Of a stretch of DNA of 64,000 nucleotides, positions 8,039 through 15,408 are shown piece after piece (positions within the stretch are counted from its first letter, which is position 1; every line of letters begins with the position of its first letter). Where the stretch lies: positions 62,001 to 126,000 of the IMG/VR virus record IMGVR_UViG_3300030107_002709, one strand, 5' to 3'. The translations under genes and the position numbers were made by a program. Under the pieces are notes generated by a model. That model was given only the letters and a program-made list of their open reading frames with translations, was not told the origin of the DNA and made no database searches. This DNA comes from a virus.

Positions 8039-8461
8039 TTATCGTTTACCGCCGTTCATTTGTTTTAACATTTTCTGAAGCTCTGCTGTAGAACCTACGA
8101 ACATAGCATTGTTTGTAACCTTACTCGGACCTTTCTTATCCTCATCTAGATCCTTAACTTTCTTCTGAAGATCCATGAGTTTATCAGTCATGTCTGCTAC
8201 CTGTTTCATAGCGTTTGTAGCAACTTCATATGCTCTTGGATGCCCTGACTCCTGTGCAACCTCTAACGCCCCTCTGACTGCCTCCTGACCTTGATCTATG
8301 AGACTATACAATTCCCCTCTGGTATATTCATAGTCCTTATCCCTGTCCTCTGAGACATCTCTGAGTTGATCCTTGCGTTTAGCACAACCACCTTCAGGAG
8401 TATTGGATACATCAACATCGAAGATTTCTTCCATGTTCTTTTCAAATATTTCGTCACTCAT
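8039..8461 (-). CDS. gp16: Terminase small subunit gp16
   Basis: A 140-aa largely helical protein (T4 gp16 is 164 aa). Small terminase recognises viral DNA and regulates gp17 during packaging. The N-terminal MSDEIFEKNMEEIFDVD and a central coiled-coil-like region (residues about 45-115, with MKQVADMTDKLMDLQKKVKD) match cyanophage gp16. The start overlaps the end of gp15 by four bases. Unlike T4, gp17 does not follow directly: about 2.5 kb of accessory genes separate them. Confidence 0.85.
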   Translation of the reverse strand: MSDEIFEKNMEEIFDVDVSNTPEGGCAKRKDQLRDVSEDRDKDYEYTRGELYSLIDQGQEAVRGALEVAQESGHPRAYEVATNAMKQVADMTDKLMDLQKKVKDLDEDKKGPSKVTNNAMFVGSTAELQKMLKQMNGGKR

Positions 8462-9258
8462 AATATTTCAAACCCACTATTAAATCCAAAATCATCATCA
8501 GGTGTTACTAGTATATCATCATTAGCATCAATCTGTCCATCTAGATTCTTATCTGTCTTAGCTTTGGGTGTATATTCCATCTTAACAGCACGTCTACCAA
8601 CTGCCTTATCACCAACAGACTCATATACAGTTGCCTTACGAATAATATCTGCCTTGTTGTAAGGACCATATAGGAATGTCTTAGCAGTAAATTGTAATGT
8701 GTATACTACCAACCTACGTTCTAAGAAACTATCATCCCACTCATCTTCCATGTTGATTGAGTTAAGAGTGATAGCAACATCTTTCTTCTCACTCATATCA
8801 GGAACCATGTTCAGAGTGATATTAAAAGCTGGTTGGAAGTATGGTAATATCTGTTCTAGTATTTGTAATCCTGTATCTTGATCTTTAGATAGTATTCCAA
8901 GTTCAAATCCTAGGGTGTATGGTACTGGTACATACTGTACTCTTACCTCACTACCATCACCTTGTATAACATTTTTATATTTCCTTACTGGACTAGTCTT
9001 TCTTGCTGAATCATAATCAATACCAGTCATCTCGAAATACATTCGAGGCATAGTAATAGCAACCTTTTGGGTCTTAGGGTTTTCAAATAAACGATAAAGA
9101 AACTTATTCTTAGGACCATAACCTAATGCTACTTTCTCAGTTTCTATTACCTCATTGTTGAGTGGGTCTTTCTTTTTAATTTCTATATTATTAAAAAGAG
9201 TACCGAACCCTATAACGGTTCTACGAATTGTTTCGTTATAAAAATGTGTTCCTAACAT
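8458..9258 (-). CDS. gp15: Tail completion and sheath stabiliser gp15
   Basis: A 266-aa protein (T4 gp15 is 272 aa) that caps the tail and connects it to the neck. The N-terminus MLGTHFYNETIRRTVIGFGT is diagnostic of cyanophage gp15. Near the C-terminus (about residues 236-248) DKNLDGQIDAND resembles a calcium-binding EF-hand or dockerin loop, unusual for this family. It starts on the base where gp14 ends. Confidence 0.93.
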   Translation of the reverse strand: MLGTHFYNETIRRTVIGFGTLFNNIEIKKKDPLNNEVIETEKVALGYGPKNKFLYRLFENPKTQKVAITMPRMYFEMTGIDYDSARKTSPVRKYKNVIQGDGSEVRVQYVPVPYTLGFELGILSKDQDTGLQILEQILPYFQPAFNITLNMVPDMSEKKDVAITLNSINMEDEWDDSFLERRLVVYTLQFTAKTFLYGPYNKADIIRKATVYESVGDKAVGRRAVKMEYTPKAKTDKNLDGQIDANDDILVTPDDDFGFNSGFEIL

Positions 9259-10670
9259 CAGAAGCTACCTGTAAAATTACCAAACTCACCAAAGGGGTTG
9301 TCTTCACCCCAATCAATTAATTCATCAGCACCTGTTTCAAATGCTTTATTCTGATCATACTCAGAATTAGTATTATCAATCGTACTAAAGGATCCTAATG
9401 TATATAGGGCATTAGAATCTACCCCTCTTATCAAGTCACCATCTAGGAAGTCACCAGATTTATTCATCATAGCAAGTTCCAAGGTTCCTCCGTTCCAACC
9501 AGAAACCTCACCTATAGTATTGGTAGCAAGATCAAACAACTGAGCTCTCTGACCACTAGTTGTTGTAGTCTCATAAGCATTAATAACATATCTGCTATTA
9601 GCAGAATCATAGTAGAACTCACCCTTAGTTGTTGTTGGAGTCTCACCAGTATATGTGTAACGATACTTTAATCTAAGATCTTCAAAATTCCAGAAGAAGT
9701 ATTTAACTAGAGTTGTTGTAGCAAAGATAGGATCAAAACTAGCAGCATGTTCTACGAAGATAGTACCATCTCCCTGTGAAGCCCAGATCCTATCACCACC
9801 TTGATTCTGGAAGTTACCAGCAACAATATATTCTCTTGCTTGGAAATCAACAGATAAGGCAGGTGCAGCAACAGTTATTGTAGGTGCAGCAGTATATCCA
9901 GTACCAGGATCGGTAATAGTAACAGCATTAACAGTACCATTTAAAACAGTACATGTTGCAGTAGCACGTATATCACCTCCAGCAACATCAGGTGGATCTG
10001 AAATTGTAATCAATGGTGCAGTCCTATATCCACTACCACCACCATCAATTGTAATATCATTCAAACTACCACTTTGTAATGTACCAGTCATAGTAGCAGT
10101 AGTACGTGGTGCACTTAGAGATAGTGTAGTAACATATGTGTTCTCTAGTTCTATCTCATCAATCTCTGCAATACCAGTATCAAACTCATCAGAACCCTGC
10201 TCGTAGATCTCAGCAGTGATCTCATAGTAATAGAGTTTTCCTAACTGATAGAAAGGAGTTTCTCTCTCAACAAACTTAATTTCGTATGCGTTCTCTGTTA
10301 ATGGGTAATATATTAAGTCTCCTTCATTAGGTCTATCAGTAATAGTAAGACCTACAGAAGGTACTACAGACTGTTCCCATCTTCTCTTAGAGAGAATGAA
10401 CTTGATCTCATCAGTGATCCTTACACCAAACTGACTGATGAATTCGGATGGAGATCCAAACCCTTCAACATTAACCAGTAGCATCTCTATCATATATGCT
10501 TGGTTATACTCAGAATGTACTACCTCACCAAGAGTCTTATCCCTAAGCATACTCCTAGGAATATAGTAAACATCAGTACCAAACAACTTGATTTGTTCAT
10601 CAACCAAGTCCTGTACTAGATTCTGTTCAGTGGTAACACCACCGTGTTGAGGAAAGTATACTTTCTTCAT
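9258..10670 (-). CDS. gp14: Neck protein gp14
   Basis: A 470-aa neck protein, much longer than T4 gp14 (256 aa). With gp13 it seals the packaged head and forms the tail docking site. Assignment rests on the N-terminal segment (KKVYFPQHGGVTTEQNLVQD), a motif common to cyanophage gp14, and position between gp13 and gp15. The extra length includes two glycine-tyrosine modules at about residues 197-273 (GSGYRTAPLITI and GTGYTAAPTITV), matching modules in gp18, gp8 and gp7. It overlaps gp13 by four bases. Confidence 0.9.
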   Translation of the reverse strand: MKKVYFPQHGGVTTEQNLVQDLVDEQIKLFGTDVYYIPRSMLRDKTLGEVVHSEYNQAYMIEMLLVNVEGFGSPSEFISQFGVRITDEIKFILSKRRWEQSVVPSVGLTITDRPNEGDLIYYPLTENAYEIKFVERETPFYQLGKLYYYEITAEIYEQGSDEFDTGIAEIDEIELENTYVTTLSLSAPRTTATMTGTLQSGSLNDITIDGGGSGYRTAPLITISDPPDVAGGDIRATATCTVLNGTVNAVTITDPGTGYTAAPTITVAAPALSVDFQAREYIVAGNFQNQGGDRIWASQGDGTIFVEHAASFDPIFATTTLVKYFFWNFEDLRLKYRYTYTGETPTTTKGEFYYDSANSRYVINAYETTTTSGQRAQLFDLATNTIGEVSGWNGGTLELAMMNKSGDFLDGDLIRGVDSNALYTLGSFSTIDNTNSEYDQNKAFETGADELIDWGEDNPFGEFGNFTGSF

Positions 10671-11503
10671 CCTATCATATCCAGTGGTGGTAACTCAAAT
10701 GTGCTGATGGACTTCTCCATAAGCTCATCAATTTCTTCACATGCTTCTTTGTATATTTGCATACCATTTATACTTACTCCACCAGGAAGTTGAACTCCAT
10801 TAAATTTAATTAAGTTCTGACCCCACTGTTTTTTAAGTAAAGCAGTAGCATACTTCTTAAGGAAGAAGTCATCCCAGACCTGTGTATATGTTGCTGGATC
10901 TAATGCCCTCTCACAATCTATAATCAGGAATTGATCCTTAGTAACTCTATTTACATCAATATCAATATAAAGTCTATCTGCTCTAGTATTAAATCTATAA
11001 GTTACTAAAGATCCTGTATTGATAATCATATCAATGGTCTCGAAGTGTTGCTTAACCATGTAGTAGTTAACCATATCAACACCACCAAAAGCAAGACCTG
11101 TTCCTGAAGTATAGGAAAACAAGTCCATTAAGTAATACTGGTTGTTTAGTCCAAACAAACTATTACGAACAAAGTTTGAACTGATACCATAAACCTTAGA
11201 GATACCAAAGATGTGTTCTGGTATCTCTAAAAAATTCTTTCTATTTTCCCATGCTGCTGCATCTGGTGCAGTAGTTGATTGTACTTCGTTCTCTGTTGTA
11301 AACCTAGTTACATCATCTTCTGTAAACTGATGCTTCAAATACATCCTTTCGGATCCATCATAATGCCTCTCATGGAAATATTGGAGAGCATCATCTATCC
11401 GATCATCAATCTGATCATCATCTAAATTAATTTCTAAGACTGGAGCACCTAACTGTCTCAAACAGTAATCTTTAAACTCAGCCTTCGTGCTAGGAGCAGC
11501 CAT
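10667..11503 (-). CDS. gp13: Neck protein gp13
   Basis: A 278-aa protein (T4 gp13 is 309 aa) that acts with gp14 in head completion and neck assembly. The N-terminal TKAEFKDYCLRQLGAPVLEI and the DDRIDDALQYFHERHYDGSE region are typical of cyanophage gp13. A GCTAAATA late promoter variant lies 26 bases upstream, so gp13 may open the gp13-gp18 transcription unit. No frameshift or truncation is seen. Confidence 0.93.
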   Translation of the reverse strand: MAAPSTKAEFKDYCLRQLGAPVLEINLDDDQIDDRIDDALQYFHERHYDGSERMYLKHQFTEDDVTRFTTENEVQSTTAPDAAAWENRKNFLEIPEHIFGISKVYGISSNFVRNSLFGLNNQYYLMDLFSYTSGTGLAFGGVDMVNYYMVKQHFETIDMIINTGSLVTYRFNTRADRLYIDIDVNRVTKDQFLIIDCERALDPATYTQVWDDFFLKKYATALLKKQWGQNLIKFNGVQLPGGVSINGMQIYKEACEEIDELMEKSISTFELPPLDMIG

Positions 11504-11528
11504 ACGAATACCAATAGTTTCCTAAAGG

Positions 11529-11536
11529 TATTTAGC
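11529..11536 (-). promoter_or_regulatory. Probable late promoter variant (GCTAAATA) for gp13
   Basis: GCTAAATA on the minus strand, 26 bases before gp13, in the gap after the 2OG oxygenase gene. The same octamer occurs upstream of the gene starting at 34419, supporting it as a usable variant of TATAAATA. Confidence 0.45.
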
Positions 11537-11547
11537 TTGATGCATTT

Positions 11548-12168
11548 CTACCTTGAATCTAAGGGGGTAGTTTTCAATAACATATTACATGATATAACTA
11601 CTCTTTCTTCTTCATGTTCTTGTAACGGAACACCATGAGGAAGATCTGAATGAAATATTAGAAGTCTTCCAGGAGTGCAGGGCAAACCAAACGAAGGTGA
11701 ACTCATATTCTTAAATCCTTGTGGTTCTTCTACTATGTTCTTAGTAAAATCATGGAAAATAATAGTATGTTTTTCTGGATTTGCTTTTAGATAATAAGCA
11801 CAAGAAAGAAAGCTTCCACTATGAGTATGAGGAAATAAGAAGTTTCCTTTATCTGAATGATTGAACCACATACCACCCATGAATAAATCACCTGCTCTCC
11901 TATTAGCATAACCATACTCAACCATAAATCCTCTAGCTACCCTAAGAATTTCTTTACTTAGATCTTTAAATACAGGTAACCTATGCAGAGTTTGTATAGT
12001 AGTATGACTTGAATTTACATTAAGAGCTCCATTACCAGAGGTTTGACCTTTAATATCATCCAGCATCTCAAGCATTCCTGGAATCAAATCCAAACCTATA
12101 TTATCATGGCGACAAATAACTTTAGGAAACACCTCATGTATTTGTGCTTCCTTAGAAAGATCATGCAT
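11548..12168 (-). CDS. 2OG-Fe(II) oxygenase (TIGR02466-like)
   Basis: A 206-aa putative dioxygenase. It shows HTH (H114, H116), a FLSCAYYLKANPEKHTIIFHD strand pair, PGRLLIFHSDLPHGV (distal H178) and R189 in EERVVISCN. These are the iron and 2-oxoglutarate binding positions of the family, so it is probably active. Substrate unknown. It overlaps the end of the gene at 12161 by eight bases and precedes gp13, so it should be made late with the virion proteins. Confidence 0.84.
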   Translation of the reverse strand: MHDLSKEAQIHEVFPKVICRHDNIGLDLIPGMLEMLDDIKGQTSGNGALNVNSSHTTIQTLHRLPVFKDLSKEILRVARGFMVEYGYANRRAGDLFMGGMWFNHSDKGNFLFPHTHSGSFLSCAYYLKANPEKHTIIFHDFTKNIVEEPQGFKNMSSPSFGLPCTPGRLLIFHSDLPHGVPLQEHEEERVVISCNMLLKTTPLDSR

Positions 12169-12601
12169 CAGTTGGCGGTGTATATGGGATTTCAGGATTG
12201 TATTCTACTTCTTCTAGGAACCATGCTTCAACAGAAGCAATGTGATCAAAGATTCTCTTCTGCTCTTGGAATTCACAATACCAATATATTTCATCAGCTC
12301 TTACCATACCATCTTCTAGAATATCACTATCACGAATGTGCTCATTCTCTTCTGATTGATTCTTCAAGAAAGCTTCGATAACCATATTCAAATTATGCCC
12401 ATGCTTCGCTTCAACCTTTTGCACTAATTCATATAGAGGAATATCTTTCAGTAGAGGTGGGGTTTCCCTATCAGGATGCTGTTTTAAAACAGGTGTTTTA
12501 TGTCCATATGATACAGGTTTTCCTTTTTCATCAACGTATATTACATCAGGTGATATTTCTTTTGGTGTAGTATCCGCAAAGCCTTTTCCAGATTCGCTCA
12601 T
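12161..12601 (-). CDS. Conserved hypothetical protein upstream of gp13
   Basis: A 146-aa acidic, soluble protein beginning MSESGKGFADTTPKEISPDV. No domain is recognised. The middle contains helices (LYELVQKVEAKHGHNLNMVI) and the C-terminus is rich in Trp, Glu and Pro. The ATG at 12601 is preferred to one at 12652 because the late promoter GATAAATA (12633-12640) would start transcription between them. It divergently faces the plus-strand cassette. Function unknown. Confidence 0.68.
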   Translation of the reverse strand: MSESGKGFADTTPKEISPDVIYVDEKGKPVSYGHKTPVLKQHPDRETPPLLKDIPLYELVQKVEAKHGHNLNMVIEAFLKNQSEENEHIRDSDILEDGMVRADEIYWYCEFQEQKRIFDHIASVEAWFLEEVEYNPEIPYTPPTDA

Positions 12602-12632
12602 TTTTTCAGATCTAAATAACTCTAGTATAACA

Positions 12633-12640
12633 TATTTATC
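12633..12640 (-). promoter_or_regulatory. Probable late promoter variant (GATAAATA)
   Basis: GATAAATA on the minus strand, one mismatch from TATAAATA and 32 bases before the ATG at 12601. It would drive the leftward genes from this divergent control region. Confidence 0.55.
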
Positions 12641-12653
12641 GTCATAAGACAAC

Positions 12654-12682
12654 TTGACATAAGACGGGTTATACTGTACAAT
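12654..12682 (+). promoter_or_regulatory. Sigma70-type promoter of the inverted cassette
   Basis: TTGACA (12654-12659), a 17-base spacer and TACAAT (12677-12682) form a near-consensus bacterial promoter. Transcription would start about 15-20 bases before the ATG at 12707. This is unlike the late promoters of the surrounding genes and suggests expression by host RNA polymerase with the vegetative sigma factor. Confidence 0.8.
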
Positions 12683-12706
12683 TATAACACATGTGGAATA
12701 AGTAAA

Positions 12707-13270
12707 ATGAGTATTAAACTATTGATATTGGAAACTGGCGATACAGTCATAGGTGATATCAAAGAAGTAATGGACAAAGAAAAGAATGAAGCTTTGGGAT
12801 ATAAAGTTGAAGCTCCTTACACTATAGATTTTATGCCTGGTAGTACTCAAAATCTAAATGAAGAAGCTCCTAATCCTGATGATGTTCAGCAAGGTGATAT
12901 TGGATTTAGATTCTGGGCTCCTTTATCTGCAGATAGAGATTTCCAGTTTACTTATGATTTTGTTAGAGTAGTATATGAACCTCATGAGAGTATTCTAACA
13001 GCATACTTAGATGTTCTTGCTAGATATCAGTCAGAGAATACAGTTTTGATAGAACCTGACATGAAAGAAACTGTAGTCAGTGATGACCCTAAAGAGAATA
13101 GAGAGCCTGGAATGGGTGGAAGTCCTGCCGACTTTGCTAATCCAGCAATGGGTCTTGGCCAAATGCAAGAAAATGCAACAGTGGAAGATGGTAATTTAAA
13201 AATTCTTGTTGACTCAGAAGAACCTAATACAAATCTAGAAGATAATAATCAACCAGTAGTTCCAGAATAG
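12707..13270 (+). CDS. Conserved cyanophage protein with possible Sm-like N-terminal barrel
   Basis: A 187-aa protein. Residues 1-100 form alternating beta strands (MSIKLLILETGDTVIGDIKE, YKVEAPYTIDF, FAPL-like FRFWAPLSAD) reminiscent of small Sm/SH3-like barrels seen in conserved cyanophage proteins. Residues 120-187 are acidic, Pro/Asn-rich and probably disordered. The fold is an inference from pattern only. It is the first gene after the sigma70-type promoter; upstream ribosome-binding signal is weak (GGAATAAG). Other possibilities cannot be excluded. Confidence 0.7.
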   Translation: MSIKLLILETGDTVIGDIKEVMDKEKNEALGYKVEAPYTIDFMPGSTQNLNEEAPNPDDVQQGDIGFRFWAPLSADRDFQFTYDFVRVVYEPHESILTAYLDVLARYQSENTVLIEPDMKETVVSDDPKENREPGMGGSPADFANPAMGLGQMQENATVEDGNLKILVDSEEPNTNLEDNNQPVVPE

Positions 13271-13281
13271 AATATAATATT

Positions 13282-14235
13282 ATGAGTAATACACATATAC
13301 AAGATCAAATAAGCCAATTTGACTTGCATGACTTGCTAGTAACAAATGAAGAATTTGAAATACAAGACATGGGAGACTATGTGATTGTAGATAATATCTT
13401 CAAAGATCCAGATGCTGCTCTTGAAGGACTCCTAAAGTTTCCTTCAGACTCTTCTGATGAAGTTAAAAGACTCATGTACCAAAATGGGGAAACACCTAAG
13501 TTTAAAACTCCTAATGGTATAATACAGTTATTTACAAACCAATACTTTGATAATTGGTTTCAAGAACTTTACAAGATACTAATAGAAGCTGAATTTGTTC
13601 CACATCAAGTTAACACATACTTAGAAGATCCTCAATATATGAGCAGTCTCTCCAGAAGTGGATTGGTATCTGCCCAGTTACAGCATGATAATATGACCAT
13701 ACACAAACGTGCAAACTGGCCATCTCCTCTGTTGGATTTTGAGTATGCGTGTACAGTATTCTTGGGTGATAATATAGATCCTGATAATGGTATATCTTTC
13801 TATCATCTTTTATACAATGATACTAGATATAAAACCATAGAAGATCTTAAAGATATCCGAGATCAGGAAACAATGGAAGCTGTTAAGGATTATTTGAATG
13901 TGTTTGTAACAGTTCAACCAGAACTAGAACCATATCAACCATACGAAAAAACAAAGTACTATGATAAGCATAGGTTCGTAGAAGCAAAGAAAAATAGAAT
14001 GGTTATCTATAAATCTGGTCAGTGGATAACAGATGACTATAACAATAAAGGTGAAAGATATACATTTACCACCAGTATTGTTGTTTCTAAACATCAAAAA
14101 GAAGGTGAGTTGGGAGATGATCCTGCTCAGAATAAATATACTCCATCACCAAGTAACTTTAATGATGAATCATTGAATGAATATACAATGAATAGACCAC
14201 CAGAAGAACCTCAACAATGGGATAGTGATTATTAA
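13282..14235 (+). CDS. DUF6445/2OG-oxygenase-like protein lacking metal-binding histidines
   Basis: A 317-aa protein related to its downstream neighbour. Both have an N-terminal segment of the type YVIVDNIFKDPDAALEGLL, a central FEYACTVFLGD strand and a late YKSGQW motif. Where the neighbour has HID and WHG, this protein has PLLD and WIT, so the iron-binding histidines seem absent (an alternative HD at residues 135-136 does not align). It may be a structural partner or decoy of the active copy. The C-terminal 45 residues are polar and probably disordered. No Shine-Dalgarno sequence; AT-rich leader. Confidence 0.68.
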   Translation: MSNTHIQDQISQFDLHDLLVTNEEFEIQDMGDYVIVDNIFKDPDAALEGLLKFPSDSSDEVKRLMYQNGETPKFKTPNGIIQLFTNQYFDNWFQELYKILIEAEFVPHQVNTYLEDPQYMSSLSRSGLVSAQLQHDNMTIHKRANWPSPLLDFEYACTVFLGDNIDPDNGISFYHLLYNDTRYKTIEDLKDIRDQETMEAVKDYLNVFVTVQPELEPYQPYEKTKYYDKHRFVEAKKNRMVIYKSGQWITDDYNNKGERYTFTTSIVVSKHQKEGELGDDPAQNKYTPSPSNFNDESLNEYTMNRPPEEPQQWDSDY

Positions 14236-14237
14236 CA

Positions 14238-15074
14238 ATGAGAGATTATACTAAAGACAAACTAAAACTATCAGAATATAGTCGCTATACAAGTAGAGAG
14301 CTAGATGAAATATTTGAACTCTCTGAAGATTGTCCTTTGGAAAATAAAGTTGATGAAGAAACTGGTCTAAAGTATGTTACTGTTAACAACTTTTTTAAAA
14401 GACCAGATTATGTTATAGACTTCTTAAAAACTATACCATCTGAAGATAGGACAAAGAGTATAACAGAAGATAGATTTACATACATGAGTAGTAATGCTCC
14501 TGGATTTCAACAACCACTAGAAAGTAAATTAGTAGCACAATTGGGTGATGCTATTTACAATCTAGGAAAAGAAACTGGGTTGCATAAGTATGAAAGAAAT
14601 CAATGTAGTATGGAGTACTATACAAATACTTGTTATCCTGGAATGAAATCTTGTCAAAACAACTGGCTTCCTCATATAGATCCATTTTCAATAGCATGTA
14701 ACATGTATCTTACTCAATGTAATAATACTGGTACATCCTTTTTTAGATTTGTAACTACAGATGGAAAAAAATATTATAATTCAGTACAACTTTCAAGATC
14801 AAGAAAAGCTTGTATTGAGTATCAAGAAAACTTTGAGGAAGAAAAGAGAAAATCTCATACTAGAAATCCTATAGAAGGAACTGATCTAGGAGATTGGGTA
14901 TATTATACTGGAGATTCTGATGATGCTCCATTACCTAAATTTGAAAGATATCATTATATCAAAGCAGAAAGAAATATGTGCTCTATGTACAGAGGAGCAA
15001 GATGGCATGGTATAACATACGATGCTGATAATGAAACAGATATCCGATATTCCCTTGTAGGAATAATTAGATAA
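14238..15074 (+). CDS. DUF6445/2OG-Fe(II) oxygenase-like protein
   Basis: A 278-aa putative dioxygenase-fold protein. The iron-binding set is visible: PHID (H146, D148), RWHG (H257) and R270 near the end (DIRYSLVG) for 2-oxoglutarate. The N-terminal YVTVNNFFKRPDYVIDFL matches DUF6445-type proteins. It follows its degenerate relative by two bases and ends at a strong bidirectional terminator, so it is the last gene of the inverted cassette. Substrate unknown; conserved Cys residues (six or more) are a notable extra. Confidence 0.72.
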   Translation: MRDYTKDKLKLSEYSRYTSRELDEIFELSEDCPLENKVDEETGLKYVTVNNFFKRPDYVIDFLKTIPSEDRTKSITEDRFTYMSSNAPGFQQPLESKLVAQLGDAIYNLGKETGLHKYERNQCSMEYYTNTCYPGMKSCQNNWLPHIDPFSIACNMYLTQCNNTGTSFFRFVTTDGKKYYNSVQLSRSRKACIEYQENFEEEKRKSHTRNPIEGTDLGDWVYYTGDSDDAPLPKFERYHYIKAERNMCSMYRGARWHGITYDADNETDIRYSLVGIIR

Positions 15075-15104
15075 AAAAAGGAGGGGTTTTATCCCCTCCT
15101 TTTT
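15075..15104. terminator. Bidirectional Rho-independent terminator
   Basis: A GGAGGGG/CCCCTCC hairpin with a TTTTAT loop, flanked by A-run on one side and T-run on the other. It can end both the plus-strand cassette and the leftward gene at 15112. Confidence 0.93.
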
Positions 15105-15111
15105 AATGTTA

Positions 15112-15390
15112 TCACTTAAAGTGTTTTACTGGTGCATATTTATTATGCAGTTCTTCAGCTTGCTTTAAAGCAAGTGGATTCTCAAGGTGTTTTATTGTAA
15201 ATGCAGTCCACTCATTTTCAACTTTGTTCCAATAAGCTTCTAGTGCAGTTCTACTTGAGTCATCATCCTCATTGTGCCAATCCCACCTTTCGGGGGTCAT
15301 GTCTTTGAGTGCTGCCTCTAGGGACTCCAGGGTGCCAGAAGCACCCTTTCCATCTAATCCCCTTGACGAATAGTCATTTAATTGAGCCAT
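15112..15390 (-). CDS. Small hypothetical protein
   Basis: A 92-aa acidic, helical protein beginning MAQLNDYSSRGLDGKGASG. It contains an MTPERWDWHNEDDDSSR segment and ends in YAPVKHFK. Excellent ribosome-binding site (AAAGGAG). It follows the 2026-aa virion protein by 18 bases and ends at the bidirectional terminator, so it is the last gene of that unit. It may be a chaperone or accessory factor for the large protein, but this is only positional inference. Confidence 0.75.
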   Translation of the reverse strand: MAQLNDYSSRGLDGKGASGTLESLEAALKDMTPERWDWHNEDDDSSRTALEAYWNKVENEWTAFTIKHLENPLALKQAEELHNKYAPVKHFK

Positions 15391-15408
15391 TTTAGTATCT
15401 CCTTTAGG

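Noticed and set aside
8039-8461. Gene order gp16-gp17 taken as adjacent, as in T4
   Set aside because: The two are separated by about 2.5 kb of accessory genes, so they are annotated as separate parts of the unit.
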